Shown here: positions 32,758-45,744 of the stretch, in pieces
Layout of the letters: the number at the start of each line of letters is the position of its first letter
How positions within the stretch are numbered: position 1 is the stretch's first letter
Assembly (NCBI GenBank): GCA_030620095.1
Contig: JAUTXW010005222.1
Location: 124,001 to 188,000 of the forward strand
Reading direction: 5' to 3'
Source of the DNA: Kuschelorhynchus macadamiae
Lineage: Eukaryota > Arthropoda > Insecta > Coleoptera > Curculionidae
Length of the DNA stretch: 64,000 nt
Notes under the pieces: generated by a model
The model's database searches: none
The model's input: the letters and a program-made list of their open reading frames with translations, nothing else
Told to the model about the DNA's origin: nothing
Translations under genes and position numbers: made by a program

Positions 32758-34550
32758 GAGTCTAATACACAGATATTGTCTATGCTAAAATTATAAGTTT
32801 CTATAAGCAAAGTTACTAACTCTAAAATACTTATATTTAAGATTTTTATCTATTTCTTTAATTTAAATCAATAGGGTGGCAAAATATGAGAAAAACCCCT
32901 GAACAGTTCATATTTTGCAAAGAGAGGATGTCGTAAGTAGAAAATAGAAAACTGTTATAAATATTGGTTTTAATTATAACTTCCGAATACAATAGTTTGA
33001 ACTCGTCACCACCTGACAAAGGTGATACATCGAAATTAAATAGTAATTCATATCAGACTTTATTGTATGGCATAAAAAACTCGGATGTTCAACGCCAATA
33101 CTGCTAAAAGTCATCCCCTATCTTCAACATAATTATAATTATTACACTTCAAGAAAGGCGGAAAGTTAAGTTCATTTATTTTTCATAATTTATTAAGTTA
33201 CGATGTTCATTTTTTTAAATAATAAACTACGACACGTACGTAGATACAAATGGCAAACTTCACGTGTGAAGTGTATTTTGTTGGTATCTTACATTGATTG
33301 AATAGTCTATGATTTAATTTTGTTTAGTTCATCTGGTCTCCTTCACACGTCAACTTCCATATTATCCATATCTCAGATGATGATTGAGAAATTTCAATTA
33401 TCAAAAGTTAAAACTTTCCAAGACCGAATTCTGAGAACCGATATACTGGCCTTAACTACATATTATTTGAACTTATCTTCGGATAAGTTTTAGTCACTGT
33501 TAGATGATAAATAAAACTGTCATATTGATAAGTACAAATACGTTTTCCCAGAGAGCTAGGTATCTGTTCTTGGTAATAATACAAAATAAGGGTATCTACA
33601 TCATTTTTTGCTAATTATATTAGCAGCATGATCTCTAATGTATTTGTTCCCTTCTGTTCAGGGATTGTTATAATCATACTGTCCACGTTGATATAGACTC
33701 CCCTAATTTAAATTATAAATGATATTTTTAAAATCATAATAACACAGTACATGTATTGGTATAGTATTATTAATCTGAAGCACGAAAAAAACAGAAAGCT
33801 ACAAGACATTGACCTAGGACCGTTTTTGTAAATTTCAGTATTATTTTAGTTATTATGGATACGCCATTACAAAAAAAATTATATATATGAAGGCTTAAGA
33901 GCAACAGGTATATATTTTAACAATTGCCGATCTTTAGGTTTAATTGGTTAGGTTCGAAAATATAATTGATTATTCCCGCAATAAATGGCCTCCTCCAAGG
34001 AGCAATAAACGTCATTTAATCGAGATCTAATTGTAGGCATTATTTAATTATAAAATTTTTCAGTAAGAAAGTGAAAAGAATAGAAAATTCGTTTGCATTT
34101 TACTTTTTACTTCAATTAAAATCTCGTTTCTTGTCAGATTTTAATCTACCGTTTTTGCATATTCTTTTTGTAACGCTATTAGAAAAAAAGAAATCAATTT
34201 CGCAGCTGTTGCGCTTTAAAATCCATCTTAATATTTGCCAACTTTTTCATAATTTGTTTGCGTTTTTACATAATTGTCAAATAATGTTATTATTTTCACG
34301 TTATAAGAGAAATTAGAAATCTTTTTATTTTTAATAGTGATAGGCCTAATAAGCACAAAGACGTTTACTTGCAAATTGCTTTTAAAAAAATATAATATAT
34401 TCGGTACTAGTTTCAGACAAAACGGTTTTAGTGGCTAGGTTTTCGAATATGATTGTTGAACAAAGTGTTTCAATGTTTTTAAAATGATGTAAATGATTTT
34501 AAGCTCACTGTCTTATTTGAACCATATAGCGTGTTCCTATCTGAGAAGGT
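32758..34550. other. Non-coding, nothing recognised
   Basis: AT-rich. A phrase near 33010-33040 (CACCTGACAAAGGTGATACATCGAAATT) looks like the stem-GAAA signature of PLE ends, but it is too weak to annotate. Confidence 0.35.
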
Positions 34551-34554
34551 AAAA

Positions 34555-34562
34555 TATAAAAG
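34555..34562 (+). promoter_or_regulatory. Possible TATA box (TATAAAAG)
   Basis: TATAAAAG with an initiator-like TCTACAG about 23-28 bp downstream. It is listed only because a donor-like GGGTAAGA (34753) and an acceptor (35416) follow on the same strand. In AT-rich DNA such boxes arise by chance. Confidence 0.15.
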
Positions 34563-35456
34563 TAGTAATTCCTCGGTCTACAGAACGCATTTATTACATT
34601 ACAGTGTATTATTATCAAGCGGTTTATTTGTCTAACAAACTGTATTGTCACTAGTTAAATCGCTTCTGGTTACAGTATTTTAATGAGAGGGTTAATGCTA
34701 TAACGGCGACTTACGCTGTCTGAAAACTGTATTAAGTTTTATACACACATCGGGGTAAGAGCTCGTAATATACTATAGAACAATTACCATGACATTTAAA
34801 AGCAGATTTTAGAGTTTGTTCTGTTTAGCGCCGAGACATAATGTTAAAGTTTCGCCTAAAGTAGTTAAAATCCTACTCATGGACAAATTCATTGTTCCGT
34901 CGGATTTCAGGACTACTACTTCCCTAGTGCCGTCTGCTAATACCATTTTAGATAATATGTTTCTTAGTTTTAGTAGAGTCTTGCTAAATTGTATAGCTAC
35001 AAATCTTGCGTAATTGCAGTTAAGATAAAGGCAAGACGATTAACTTCTAAGTAGCTATTCCAAGTGTAAATTTATGGAACAAGAATCGAATTATCCCCGT
35101 TAAACTTAAATATTAGATGCAATATTTTATTACTCACACACTTTCAAAAATATATTGAGAAAGTTTTTTACAATTTTTAAAAAAGAAATATACTAAACAT
35201 CTTATCTAATATAAATTAAAAGGTATATGCTACACATTACTTGTATTGCTAAAATTCATCAAAGCATTAAAAAAAAATCACTGACAGATAATGTGGTTTG
35301 TTTTCGTGCCATGGATTTGCAACTCGTAACTTAAACAAAATTGCTTTTCTCTTAACTAAATAATTAACATGACACATGGTATGAATTTTAATTTATAATT
35401 TTCTTTTCATCCACAGGCTCTCGGTAATAGTTTTCTAAATTTAAAAAAATGATAAA

Positions 35457-35552
35457 ATGGTTAAAGTGCACGTGGCTGTACTAGTGCTCGCTTTTGCAGT
35501 ACTTTCATTGAAGTTTATTCGCTCCAATTTGCGGTATCCAAAATATCAATAA
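35457..35552 (+). CDS. Tentative short secreted-peptide exon, unrecognised
   Basis: A strong acceptor (pyrimidine-rich run ending TTTTCATCCACAG, last base 35416) is followed 40 nt later by an ATG. Its first 20 residues form a textbook signal-peptide pattern: MVKVHV, then a hydrophobic core of Ala, Val and Leu ending LSLKF. The frame closes after 31 codons, and a consensus donor GTAAGT follows at 35686. An internal donor (GTATCC at 35533) would be needed to extend the protein, and it is weak. An overlapping upstream ATG (35449) starts a different short frame. I recognise no family. Chance is a serious alternative, because many short frames exist in this window. Confidence 0.18.
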   Translation: MVKVHVAVLVLAFAVLSLKFIRSNLRYPKYQ

Positions 35553-35690
35553 TAAATAATGACGAATTTAGTGCGAAAGGGTGAGCAACGCAACCGATAT
35601 AATTTAACTACGTACGTAATAAGATAAGTATGCAGAAGCATGTTCTCAGCTTGACTTTATGGTTGTGGGTTGGATGGTATCAGTGGTAAG

Positions 35691-37060
35691 TTCTTCTTAG
35701 CAAAAAATGTGTTGTTACTGTTCAAGGCATTGTTGACATGGCAAATAATAATTTTGTAGATAGAGCATAGTTATATCATTTGTATCTACTATGAACAGTA
35801 GGTAAACCCTTGATAAGAAAACACATGCCTACTTTGGTGCTGTTCTTGTCTATATTTTTTCTAATCAAATTAAAACAAAATAATTGAAATGATCTGAGCT
35901 TGTCAAGTATCTGTTGTTACGTGTATAAAAAAATATGGAGAACTAAAAATAAAATGGTTTGGATTTGAGCTTGATGTTTCTCTTGGAAAATCAGTGAAAT
36001 AGCAGGAGTATTTAGTGGATTCTAAATAAACATAAACGTATTGACAAAAACGACAATCTAATCATTTTAATGCTTATCAGCTCTATTTTTTATGCAACGA
36101 AGGTTTGATATGTGTAAGTTTGTCTTACAAATATCCCTAAAATAAATTTATATTATTAGTTACAAAGCTCTCTTATCGTAAATATTGCGTTGTTTAAATT
36201 TTAAATTAATGGTGAATGATAATTTTATTTAGGTATTTTAATAAGTTAGTAAATATAAAAGCCTGCTTTATAAAAAATATGCAAATGTATTTTAAAAAAT
36301 GCCTTAAATTTTAACGAATAATAAATTCGTTAGACAAACATTAGCCTGTTGGCATATTAGTTACTTATCAGAAAATATTTTCTTGTAACTGCTGAGTAAT
36401 AAACCACGTTTTTTCCCCACATTCGTCCAAAGTTAGTCGATCTATCATCTCACTAGACAGGTTGTGGGTAGCCGTGGTATAATCTTTGCTAATTTACCGA
36501 CTGACGTGGAGACTACGATCCTGCTCTATCAATCGTGCCATCGGCACAGATAAAGTCGCTTTTTGCTCTAGTCATGTGAAAATGAAAAATGAACGATTGC
36601 TAGGTAATATAAATTCAGTGTGTTAGCTCGTTTTTATTCGACCATTGTGTTACTGTAATTATTTTCTATTCACATAAATCAAATGTGATAAACTTTCGTT
36701 TTATTTAATATTGGTTATAAAACGAAGGTAAGCAAAATAAACTATTGTTTGATTTTTTAAAAATTTAATTGAAGTTGAGGTCTGAGAGGCGACTGCACAA
36801 TAATTAAATTTTTGAAGTTCACCAGTCATAAGTGTTTGCACTGATCTTGTCATTTCTGAAAGTTTTTTATATTCATAGAATGTTTAATTCAGTATTTCAG
36901 TTTTGTTTCAAGATGAAGCCAAAATATTTTGTTGAATATATTTTTTTAAGTTTTAGATACTTAATATATAAACAAGGATGAATTATTTGTCTTAATATAA
37001 TTCCTTATTAGACCACGTAGAATAATGTGTTTAAAAGTCATATACAATATATGTAAATAC

Positions 37061-37067
<7 letters not shown>
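35691..37067. other. Non-coding, nothing recognised
   Basis: No relic or repeat boundary was seen. 36400-36600 has a more balanced base composition than its surroundings. Confidence 0.4.

Positions 37068-37100
<33 letters not shown>
37068..37100. repeat. (AT)n microsatellite left of PLE3
   Basis: About 33 bp of AT dinucleotides, then 41 bp of spacer before the PLE3 left arm. Confidence 0.9.
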
Positions 37101-37104
<4 letters not shown>

Positions 37105-37141
37105 TTAAAATAATGTTTTTCTTGGATCTCTTTGTATATTG

Positions 37142-38548
37142 TTAAATTGTGTATTCTTGGGATATGGTCCTTTAGTTTAAAAAATAACTACATTAAGGAA
37201 GTAGCACAAATCTTTATTATTGACGTTTCGGCCGTACGTTCAGGCCTTTTTCAAAATCTACAAGAGATAAGCCGGTCAGAAAAAGTTTTAAATTTTAACT
37301 TATTGCTAGGACTTACATAAATAGTAAAAAGAAACTTGAAGAAATCTCTGTGTTTCGGGCATAGTAATCCATTTAGTCACGTCACAGACATTACACACAT
37401 AGTATTAAAATTAATTTTATTAAAAATCACAGATCAAAACAAGGGTAACACATTGGAAGACAAGACAAGACGTTCACCTTTACATGTCATTAGACGTACT
37501 CGATACAATATGCAAAATAATTGTGGTTTTTTGTTTTATAAATATTTTATGGCAATCCGCACATATTTGTATTACAGAATGATATTTTACGAGGCAGAGT
37601 TTAAAATTGATATGTTTTAGAAATTATCAGGATGGTTTTTTATGTGATATTTCTTTTGCGAATAGATATATAATTATGTATGGATTTAATAATAGATATA
37701 TAATTATGGATTTTTTAAAAGATTTTTTTTTTGATTTATTATATACAGATTTTTTTTCGCAAATATATATTTTTTTTATTACCTATGTACATACCATTTA
37801 TTGTAGGAGTAATCATTATAACAGTGTATGATATATTTTGTGTAAATCTTTCGTGTCTGTTTTGCGTTAATCGCGTTAGAATTTTTTTGTATGTAGATCA
37901 TTTCGTAAAATTCCCTTTTCTTTATGTTTTTTTTTTTGGAAATATACTCATAGATTCAATTTTCAAAAAAAGAATTCATAAATTCTATAACCAAACAAAT
38001 GCACAACAAAAAAATAGCTCAAATCGTAATACAGTAAAATACTTAACTTTACCATATGTTCCTGATTTATCTGAAAAAATTAAAAACGTAGTAAAAGCAG
38101 AAAACATAACAGTAAGTCACAAAGGTTTTAATCTACTTAATAAAAATTTTAGTAAATTAAAGACATCTATACCAAAGGAAAAAAAGAGCAACATTGTTTA
38201 GGAAATACCGTGCAATGACTGCAATAAAGTATATATCGGGCAAACCAGCCAATATTTAAAAAATCGCATTAACGGTCACAAATACGATAAAAGAAATAAA
38301 ACAGCACTCACAAATCATATGACCGAAAACAACTATAAATTTAACTATGATAATGTTAAAATACTTATTACCGAAACTAACTTAAAGAAAAGGGAGTTAA
38401 AATTTAAAACTCTTTCTGACCAGCTTATCTCTTGTAGATTTTGAAAAAGGCCTGAACGTACGGCCGAAACGTCAATAATAAAGATTTGTGCTACTTCCTT
38501 AATGTAGTTATTTTTTAAACTGAAGGACCATATCCCAAGAATACACAA

Positions 38549-38553
<5 letters not shown>
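37142..38553 (+). mobile_element. Penelope-like element PLE3, 5'-truncated with 159-bp inverted ends
   Basis: Left arm 37142-37300 and right arm 38395-38553 are inverted copies differing at only a few positions. The interior carries a plus-strand GIY-YIG coding remnant next to the right arm. The 37300-37960 part is AT-rich and not recognisable as coding. The right end abuts an (AT)n tract directly. Both arms contain the TTGAAAAAGGCC...GGCCGAAACGTC hairpin signature. Confidence 0.85.
37968..38400 (+). pseudogene. PLE3 linker and GIY-YIG endonuclease remnant
   Basis: The frame shows YLTLPYVPDLSEKIKNVVK (linker shared with PLE2 LPYIHILSEKIK) and ENITVSHKGFNLL. An in-frame TAG at 38199 follows, and then the nuclease EIPCNDCNKVYIGQTSQYL, NRINGHKYDKRNK and ALTNHMTENN. 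Reverse transcriptase is absent, so this is a 3' fragment. The single stop suggests moderate age. Confidence 0.85.

Positions 38554-38612
<59 letters not shown>
38554..38612. repeat. (AT)n microsatellite right of PLE3
   Basis: 59 bp of pure AT dinucleotides starting at the last base of the PLE3 arm. Confidence 0.95.
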
Positions 38613-38614
<2 letters not shown>

Positions 38615-41600
38615 ATCGATCATCCAAACGATTCGTCTGTCTCCCAGCGAGTTCTTAGCTAGGTTTGCTTAAAATAAACTCCATTTTGTGAAAGACAAAA
38701 AGTATAGTTCATCGCGATTAAATATTAAATTAAACACTTTCTAGGGCGATTCTAAATATACATATAATATTAAAATATGTCCCAAATATACACAATTATT
38801 TCACATTCGCCTTGTATCATCTATGATACACGGAAGAAAATATGTAGATTCTCTCTAAAAACTTTTAACGATTGGTTTTAAGGGTGATTTTTAAGACATA
38901 TTTGAAATGTAGCGTGCACACAGTTTTGTTGCGTGGTGTTGAGCCTTCCTGGCGGCAGCGGCGTATCGGTACCTTTTAGTGCAAACAATTGTGTAGGTAA
39001 AAAGTTCCACATCTTTGCTACAAGGCAATGATTTGCATTTTTTTAATCTTAGGTCAAGAAATTTGATAAAATTAAGTTTGGAAAAAATTCACAAATTTTC
39101 CGTTCTTAAAGAAAACTGTTATTTTTTTAAGGTGGGCCTTACCGACGCAACGTCAGGATTAATATTTTGACAAGGCGAACTTTTTAACCCGACGTGTAGA
39201 GTAAATTTTAGGGATCTTGTCCAAATTTTCATCTATATATTTCCAATTGTATACCAAAAGAACATAATTATAAATAAAAAAATAAATAGTTGAGTCGTAT
39301 CAAACATGTCATCGCAGTAGATTCTTTCTTCCGTATATGGGAAATTCAGTAGTTCAATTTATTATATTTTGCTTTATTATCCCATATAAAGGAAAATACC
39401 TATATGAAGTAAAGTGTAAAATATTTTTATGTTTATTTACCTTTATTAATATAGTCGTTATAAGCATTCGAGTTTTTTGTTTTTTTTTAATATATTATAT
39501 ATATTTCCTAATTAAAAACATCAAAATGAAAGGCGCAGTGTCTTTTTTAAAACGAAATTAAATGGAAAGGGAATCGAGTAGCAAATTTTTTGGAAGGTTT
39601 TTTTGTTCTTATTTAATTTCCAAAACATGGCGGCACAAGTTAACTCTTAAAAATTAAAATTTTATTATAAGCATAGGAACTAAGTATAGTGCCTTTCTAG
39701 CTACAAGATGTTTGTGTACTGTGTGTCTGGTATGATGGAGAATATTTGAATTTTATTTAAAATTAGAAAACCCTGTAAAGTACAATACTGGTACCCACGC
39801 TTAGCAGAAATATTTAGTTAAGGATTTTGTTTCTCCATTTTCTTAGGTTTTGCTATATTTACAGTTAGCCTCCATTTGAAGTGAGCAAGTTTATTGTCCC
39901 CGTATAAAAAGTAGTAGAGGCATTAAAGAGCCGCCTTGTATATTTGGTTCTTTTACATAAAAAAGTACCATGTATTTAATAAACTTTTATGCGGAAAGGA
40001 GTGTATGGTATACAGATTGGTAATAACTAGTGATGGGACATTAAAAATGAAAAGCAACCGATAATCCGGTTTTTGAAATAACCTGTAATATACGGTTCAG
40101 AAGGTCCACTTTAAAAAAATATTATTAATTTCTGAAATTATACATAATCCGATGCACGGAATATCGAAACTGAGTGTTGCCAAGTTCTGCACTAATTTTG
40201 TATAACAAATTATTTCGGTTTTCAGTTATTTCACCTGTCATTTGAAATAGGATTTTTACATTATCGTACCCTATTCGTATTTACAGTTTCAGAAATTTAG
40301 ATGTTGATGTGTTTTATCCACGGTTATCAATTTTAATTTTTTAATTTAGATGTGTGAAGCAAGGATTTTGTCAGAAAAATGTTGCTTTTTTGTAAGTAAA
40401 TAAAGACAGTTAAATACATAAAATAGTGCCAAACCCTACAATTAAAGAACTGACTGTTTCCGGGAAAAATCATGGAATATCTAATACTATATCTATCAGT
40501 GATAGGCGGATTAGACAGTGTAATTTTGAAAATACAAATATGAAGAGGAATTGAAAGATATGCGGTAAGCCGTCAGCAAAGAAAATCGTGAGGATTGTAA
40601 AGTCTAGTTCGATCGCCAGTCGCCACTCCTTTCTGCTACCCTGCTACCAGCTGGTATTTGAATTTTGTGAAATCCGTTTATCCCAATTCTTGGTAACGGA
40701 TGCATTGATAGCGTGCGTTTTGTTTGCTTGTACATTTCTGTAGGCTACAGAAATCATATATCCTTCTTATTGAATCTTTTATTTAAATTTTTGTGGATTG
40801 CTAGTTAATTCATGAACGGTAATAAAATTAGTAAGACCCAGACCTAAACAAAAATCCTTGCGTGGAACGTGTTTAATTTTGTCCAAAACCGTGTCAATTA
40901 ACAAATTTCCAGGAAACATTGTTGTTCCAAAAAATATAGATTATATAGTTATATTTCGAAACTCACGCAACACACATGCATAAAAAACTCCAAGATGCCG
41001 GCTGTATAGCATTTAAATAATATTATTAAAAAGTGGGTTCAAATAATTGTATTGAAGGGCCGTCATTTTAAAATTGTTTATTTGAATGTCCCCTATGTTT
41101 AGGTTTAGTAGACCCTAGTTTTCATTTAATTTTCTTCTTAAAAACCGCCCAGCCACCATCTTAAAATTTCGGAGTATCTAGTCTGTCATTCCGGTGTGTC
41201 AAATTTAATTTTCTAACTTGATTGGTTCAAAAAATACAAGGGATTAGAAATCGGTACAGTATAGAAAGGAGGATAAGAAAAGGGAAAAATAAAAAAAAAC
41301 TCAATAAATTATTCGATTATCCAAATTATTTATAACCGTATTTATTCAAATAATATTTTTAATTTGAAAATATATGAAAGGTATATTAATGGCTTAAAAA
41401 CATTTTATTAGTACATTTAGGTAAACAATAAAAAATATTTTTTTGGTAATGAGTACGCAAAAGTTTTGCGCAAACAACTAAAATTCGATGTCGGTTTTAC
41501 GGTACCGACTCCAATTTCTTATTTGTAGTCTTTACGAATGAAAATTTCAAATTTACTAAGAGGCATTCTCATATTTTAAGGACCAAGCTCAAAAATTTTT

Positions 41601-43962
41601 CTATGTTTAACTTGACTTTAAATATACTTCATATAAGTAATGAGGGAAAAAGTTATTTAGAAGAAAATATTCGTGTGAAAAAAACACTACATTTCTTTTA
41701 GCCATTCTTATCAATGATAACCGAAGACTAAAAAATAATAATTTTCAGAACTCAGGTTAAAAAGACTTGTCCATGTGACAAATACAAAACCTTTCTATAC
41801 TTTGGAGAGGCGTAAAAATTCTAAAAAAATATATGAAATCTATATTTGGAATATCGACATTTATCGAACAACTTTCCAAAATCCAGGTTTTTGGTTTTTA
41901 AAATGTATAACTTTCTGACTTTTTGCCTTAAGCTGCATGATCCCCTATTAGAAATATGAAGGGCACAAGATCAAAATATTAAATGATCCAATTTTTAAAT
42001 TATTACAAGCTGCTACGTTTTAATACAGTTTTATTTTTTGTAGTAGTCTTAGCAGAATCTTTTTATTAGCCGAAATATTTAACTTTGAGGAAATAAAATC
42101 CCTATGTTAGACATCCAGTGCAAAAAGCAAAGGAGCTTTCTTGAATATCAAGCCAAAGTAAGATTAGCAACGTATTATCTGTTTATTTGGTGTGCAACTC
42201 CGATTTCCATTTAAACTTGTGTGCAAACGTGCTTTCTACTAAAAAATAAAGGAAATGTTAGACGCCGAGCAAGCCGTGCATTACAAAGCCTGGATTAACG
42301 TTTTTTGCTAGCGTCGCTGGCTTCGTAACACGATTTTCGTCTTCCTTACTTCTCTTGCTAATAATCTACTAAATATGCAAATGCTAAATCCATAGGCGTC
42401 GGGTTTAATAAATTGTCTTGGGTGCTCAAAAATCATAAAATTATATATAAAACTTATATGTTCTGAGAACTTATATGAAAACATATCGTCATTTTCTTAT
42501 TAATTGCCTATAACATTTTTAATAAAAAAAGAGACGTAATTGGCTTTTTTCGAAGCCGTTTGCTATTTCACAGGAAAATTGATAGGAGTGTTAATTTATG
42601 GTGGATTTAAAAAATGCTGATTTTGTAATAAGTTAGGATATGACTACATTTATAAAATATGTAATTTTAGATAACTCAAAAGAGAAAGATGATTATGGGG
42701 ATGAATTCTTAAAGAAAAAAGTGAAATAAATCGTAATAATAAATTTTAGATAAACTAATTTGAAAAATAATTTCTTCTCAGTCTGCCGTCTGTAAGCAGA
42801 AATAAAAATATATATACAACTTATAAATTTCAGGTTAGTTTTAAGAATATATGAAAGGAAAAATTACTAGCTTGCTAAAATATTAATGTAATTCTGAAAA
42901 AGGTTAGATATGTTAAGGAAATAAAATTAAGTATTTTGTGTGAGAATATTTTATCAAAACAGATTGTGCATCAAAACATAATAATTTTTTTTATATATAT
43001 TTTTTTATAAAGATATACTAATATAACATAATTATATACTTAATCTAGTGCAAAATGCAAAAAGGTAAAAAATTACCAAATATGTTTTTATATAAAAGTA
43101 TGTTCAAATAATTTTGTGTGAATATACATGGAACATAGATTTGATTTTCGGCAAATATTTTTATTTGGCAGGTATTTTCAATTTTTTTAATGCTACGAGA
43201 ATTACATATAATCAAGATTTTAAATATACTCTATTAAAATAAATAAGTATTACATAAACACCGCTCTACCGTAATATTTAATATTAATTTCCTTTTATAT
43301 TACTTATTTATAAAATGTTTTCATAAATGTTAAATAATGATATATAATGATTTGTTTAATTATTATGAGGAAAAAGATAGGAAATATTGTCGAAATAGTG
43401 TGAATAGGTATTGTCAAACAACTAGGCATGGAATAGTTTTTAACATGTAGAGCAAATAACGTGAAATACTTTTCTAATATATCTATTTGGTACTACTGAG
43501 TTTTATCTACCGAACATATAAAGTATCTATGTTGATTCTGACATACGACTTCCACTGACACCGCATCTAATGGTTATTACAAGCCCTAGGCGTATCGCCA
43601 TCTGACCGTCTATACCATAAAAAGCATACAGACTGAAGTAAAATAGTTATTTTCCTAACAAGTGCACAGTGTTAGAAACAATATTTCTTCTAGGAACATC
43701 TAGATTACAACGAAAATAAAAGCAATTTGTATACATATTATTTTTGAAGACTATTTAATGCAACTTGAAACATGTAACAACAACAACAATACAAAAATTA
43801 ACTACTTGTTATTAATCTTTATAACAAAAGAACAATTACTGACGTTTTGCAAATTGATTGAGATCTGGTAATTTCTTTCAATGGGTGGCTTTTGGTTGGT
43901 GGTGCTTATGATTCGGCTTGATGAAGGTTGAGTTAACTAGTTAACTTAAGAGGGCAGTTATT
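38613..43962. other. 5.3-kb stretch, nothing recognised
   Basis: AT-rich, with open frames of at most 75 codons and no domain match by eye. Isolated GC-richer patches occur near 38940-38980, 40580-40650 and 42260-42350. Confidence 0.4.
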
Positions 43963-44850
43963 CTAGGATAATATTTTATTCGACATGTCCTTTTTTTGAT
44001 TTGCGGAATAGGTGATTCCTGAGCTCTTTGCGACAACCGTCGATTTTCAGCCCCTAAGTCGCTTGACATTAGTAATTACTTCCCTAGAATCAGCCAACAT
44101 GGTAGCCGATCGACGAAAACTATGTCGCGTGTACTGCTCTGGATTTTTAAGTTGTAGATATGCTGCCATTTCTGAAGGCGTTTTTCCAAATGAATGTATT
44201 CCAACACGTTGTGTACTCCTTTTCTATACTGAACAAAAAACCGCCTGTGTTGAGTACATGTTTTTCGCAAATTTGCATATTTTCGATACAGTTGTAAACA
44301 ATATACCTCATTTATTTCATCGTATACTACAAAAATTGTTGAAGTGTTATTTTTACTGTCAGGAATGTTGATGATTATTAAATTTCTTTTATTCTCTAGT
44401 CATCAATTGTTATCTTTGAAAGTCCTGTTCTCCTACAACCTCGGTCAACCCAAAAATTGTAGCTACTTTTATTAAAACATACATTTCATTAGTCGCCTCT
44501 TTAATGAATCTTGAAACTTCATTTTTGTCGAAAATGTAGGCTTTTTTTGGTTTGTATCATACATTTTCTTTTTTGATGTTGAAATATAGACTTAAATCCA
44601 AGTTTCTTTATATTTTAAGGACACTTTTTAACATGGGGTAATTGCTCCATAAAGTATTCGGCCGGAATGTTTTTTGCAAAAAAGGCCAGAAACACCTCCT
44701 CCTTAACACTACTTGTCCACTTGTTTTGGCACCAATTTTCAATATTCTTATGTTGTTTCTCATATTTTTGTTGAGATTTCACTGGCAATAAATTTAAACC
44801 TGTAATATTTGCAGCCTCCAGGATAGAATCTAGTAACTCATCAGAGCTTA
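43963..44850 (-). pseudogene. Tyrosine recombinase relic (Crypton-like)
   Basis: Minus-strand reading, with frame changes, gives an N-terminal block DSILEAANITGLNLLP and EEVFLAFFAKNI near 44660-44850. A weak middle with an INFGLTEVVGE-like piece follows near 44420-44500. The core is FFVQYRKG near 44220, MAAYLQLKNPEQYTRHSFRR near 44110-44175 and ATMLADSREVITNVKRL. HSFRR carries the H-x-x-R pair of phage-integrase-type recombinases (His codon 44122-44124). A TGA at 44047-44049 replaces the Trp of the usual GGW motif, and the catalytic Tyr position is not preserved. Related proteins are common in arthropod genomes as Crypton or domesticated recombinases. This copy is dead. Confidence 0.72.
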
Positions 44851-45744
44851 AAATTATATTTATAATTTTTTACAATCTGATAAAAAAACGGTACGCGACG
44901 CCGGCGTTTTACGATGTTTGTTGTTTCTTGTTGACATGAAAACGGAACATTACTTGTCAAGTTCAACAATGCATCTATTGTTGCTTGAAATTTTAATCAT
45001 TTACTAGCTTACAGGAAATTTTTTTGTTTAAGCTGAAATATAGGGAATAACATTTAGGTGAAGTATAATAAACTAAAATTGCTACAGCTTTTTCGATTGT
45101 CAGTGGTATTTTCTCAATATTATTGTGTTTACTTTCGGTTATTTTAATAATAAATTATATAAATTCCTATCTGCATATATTCAAGAACATGACACAAAAA
45201 AATTTTTACCATCGTTAATGAAAACTGTAGTTTCTGTTTTTCGTTCCGCTGTAAGACAATTGGAAATATAATTATTGCTTTGTCACAAATATATATCTTA
45301 ATATAATGGGTTTATAAGGTAGATGCAACTACCATTAAGAATTTTTATTTTTCACTTGACTTCGTTCATTCGACTAATTCGGGAAATCTGATATCACATC
45401 TACAACAATAAAATAAATGGAAAAAGTCCTGATTTTCGGTCCCTTGCAAAAGAATTAATTGTCCAAAAGAACGAGATATGCTTTTTACGGTGAAAAGGAG
45501 CGGTCCTGATTATCCCCTGACTAGCTGCATTTGTCGACTGGATGTCAGGACCGAACTGAAAAAAAACGTAGATATATTTTCGGAGCCGGCCTAAAAAGAT
45601 TAAATTTTCCAAGATGTTATTTTATTAATTAATGCTTTAATTGTCTGTGTTTCATTTTCACAAATAATATTAAAGTATTGTCAATAAATACTAAAATATA
45701 ATTTAAGAACAGACAACTCTTCTGTCGCATGTTCATTGTAAATT
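44851..45744. other. Non-coding, nothing recognised
   Basis: A 70-codon frame on the minus strand near 45400-45612 shows no known motif. The sequence is otherwise AT-rich. Confidence 0.4.

Noticed and set aside
34816..35013. 65-codon frame open on both strands
   Set aside because: Neither translation shows a recognisable domain, and no element boundary or splice site frames it. Left unannotated.
44012..44371. 119-codon plus-strand frame
   Set aside because: Antisense shadow of the tyrosine-recombinase relic. The meaningful protein similarity is on the minus strand.
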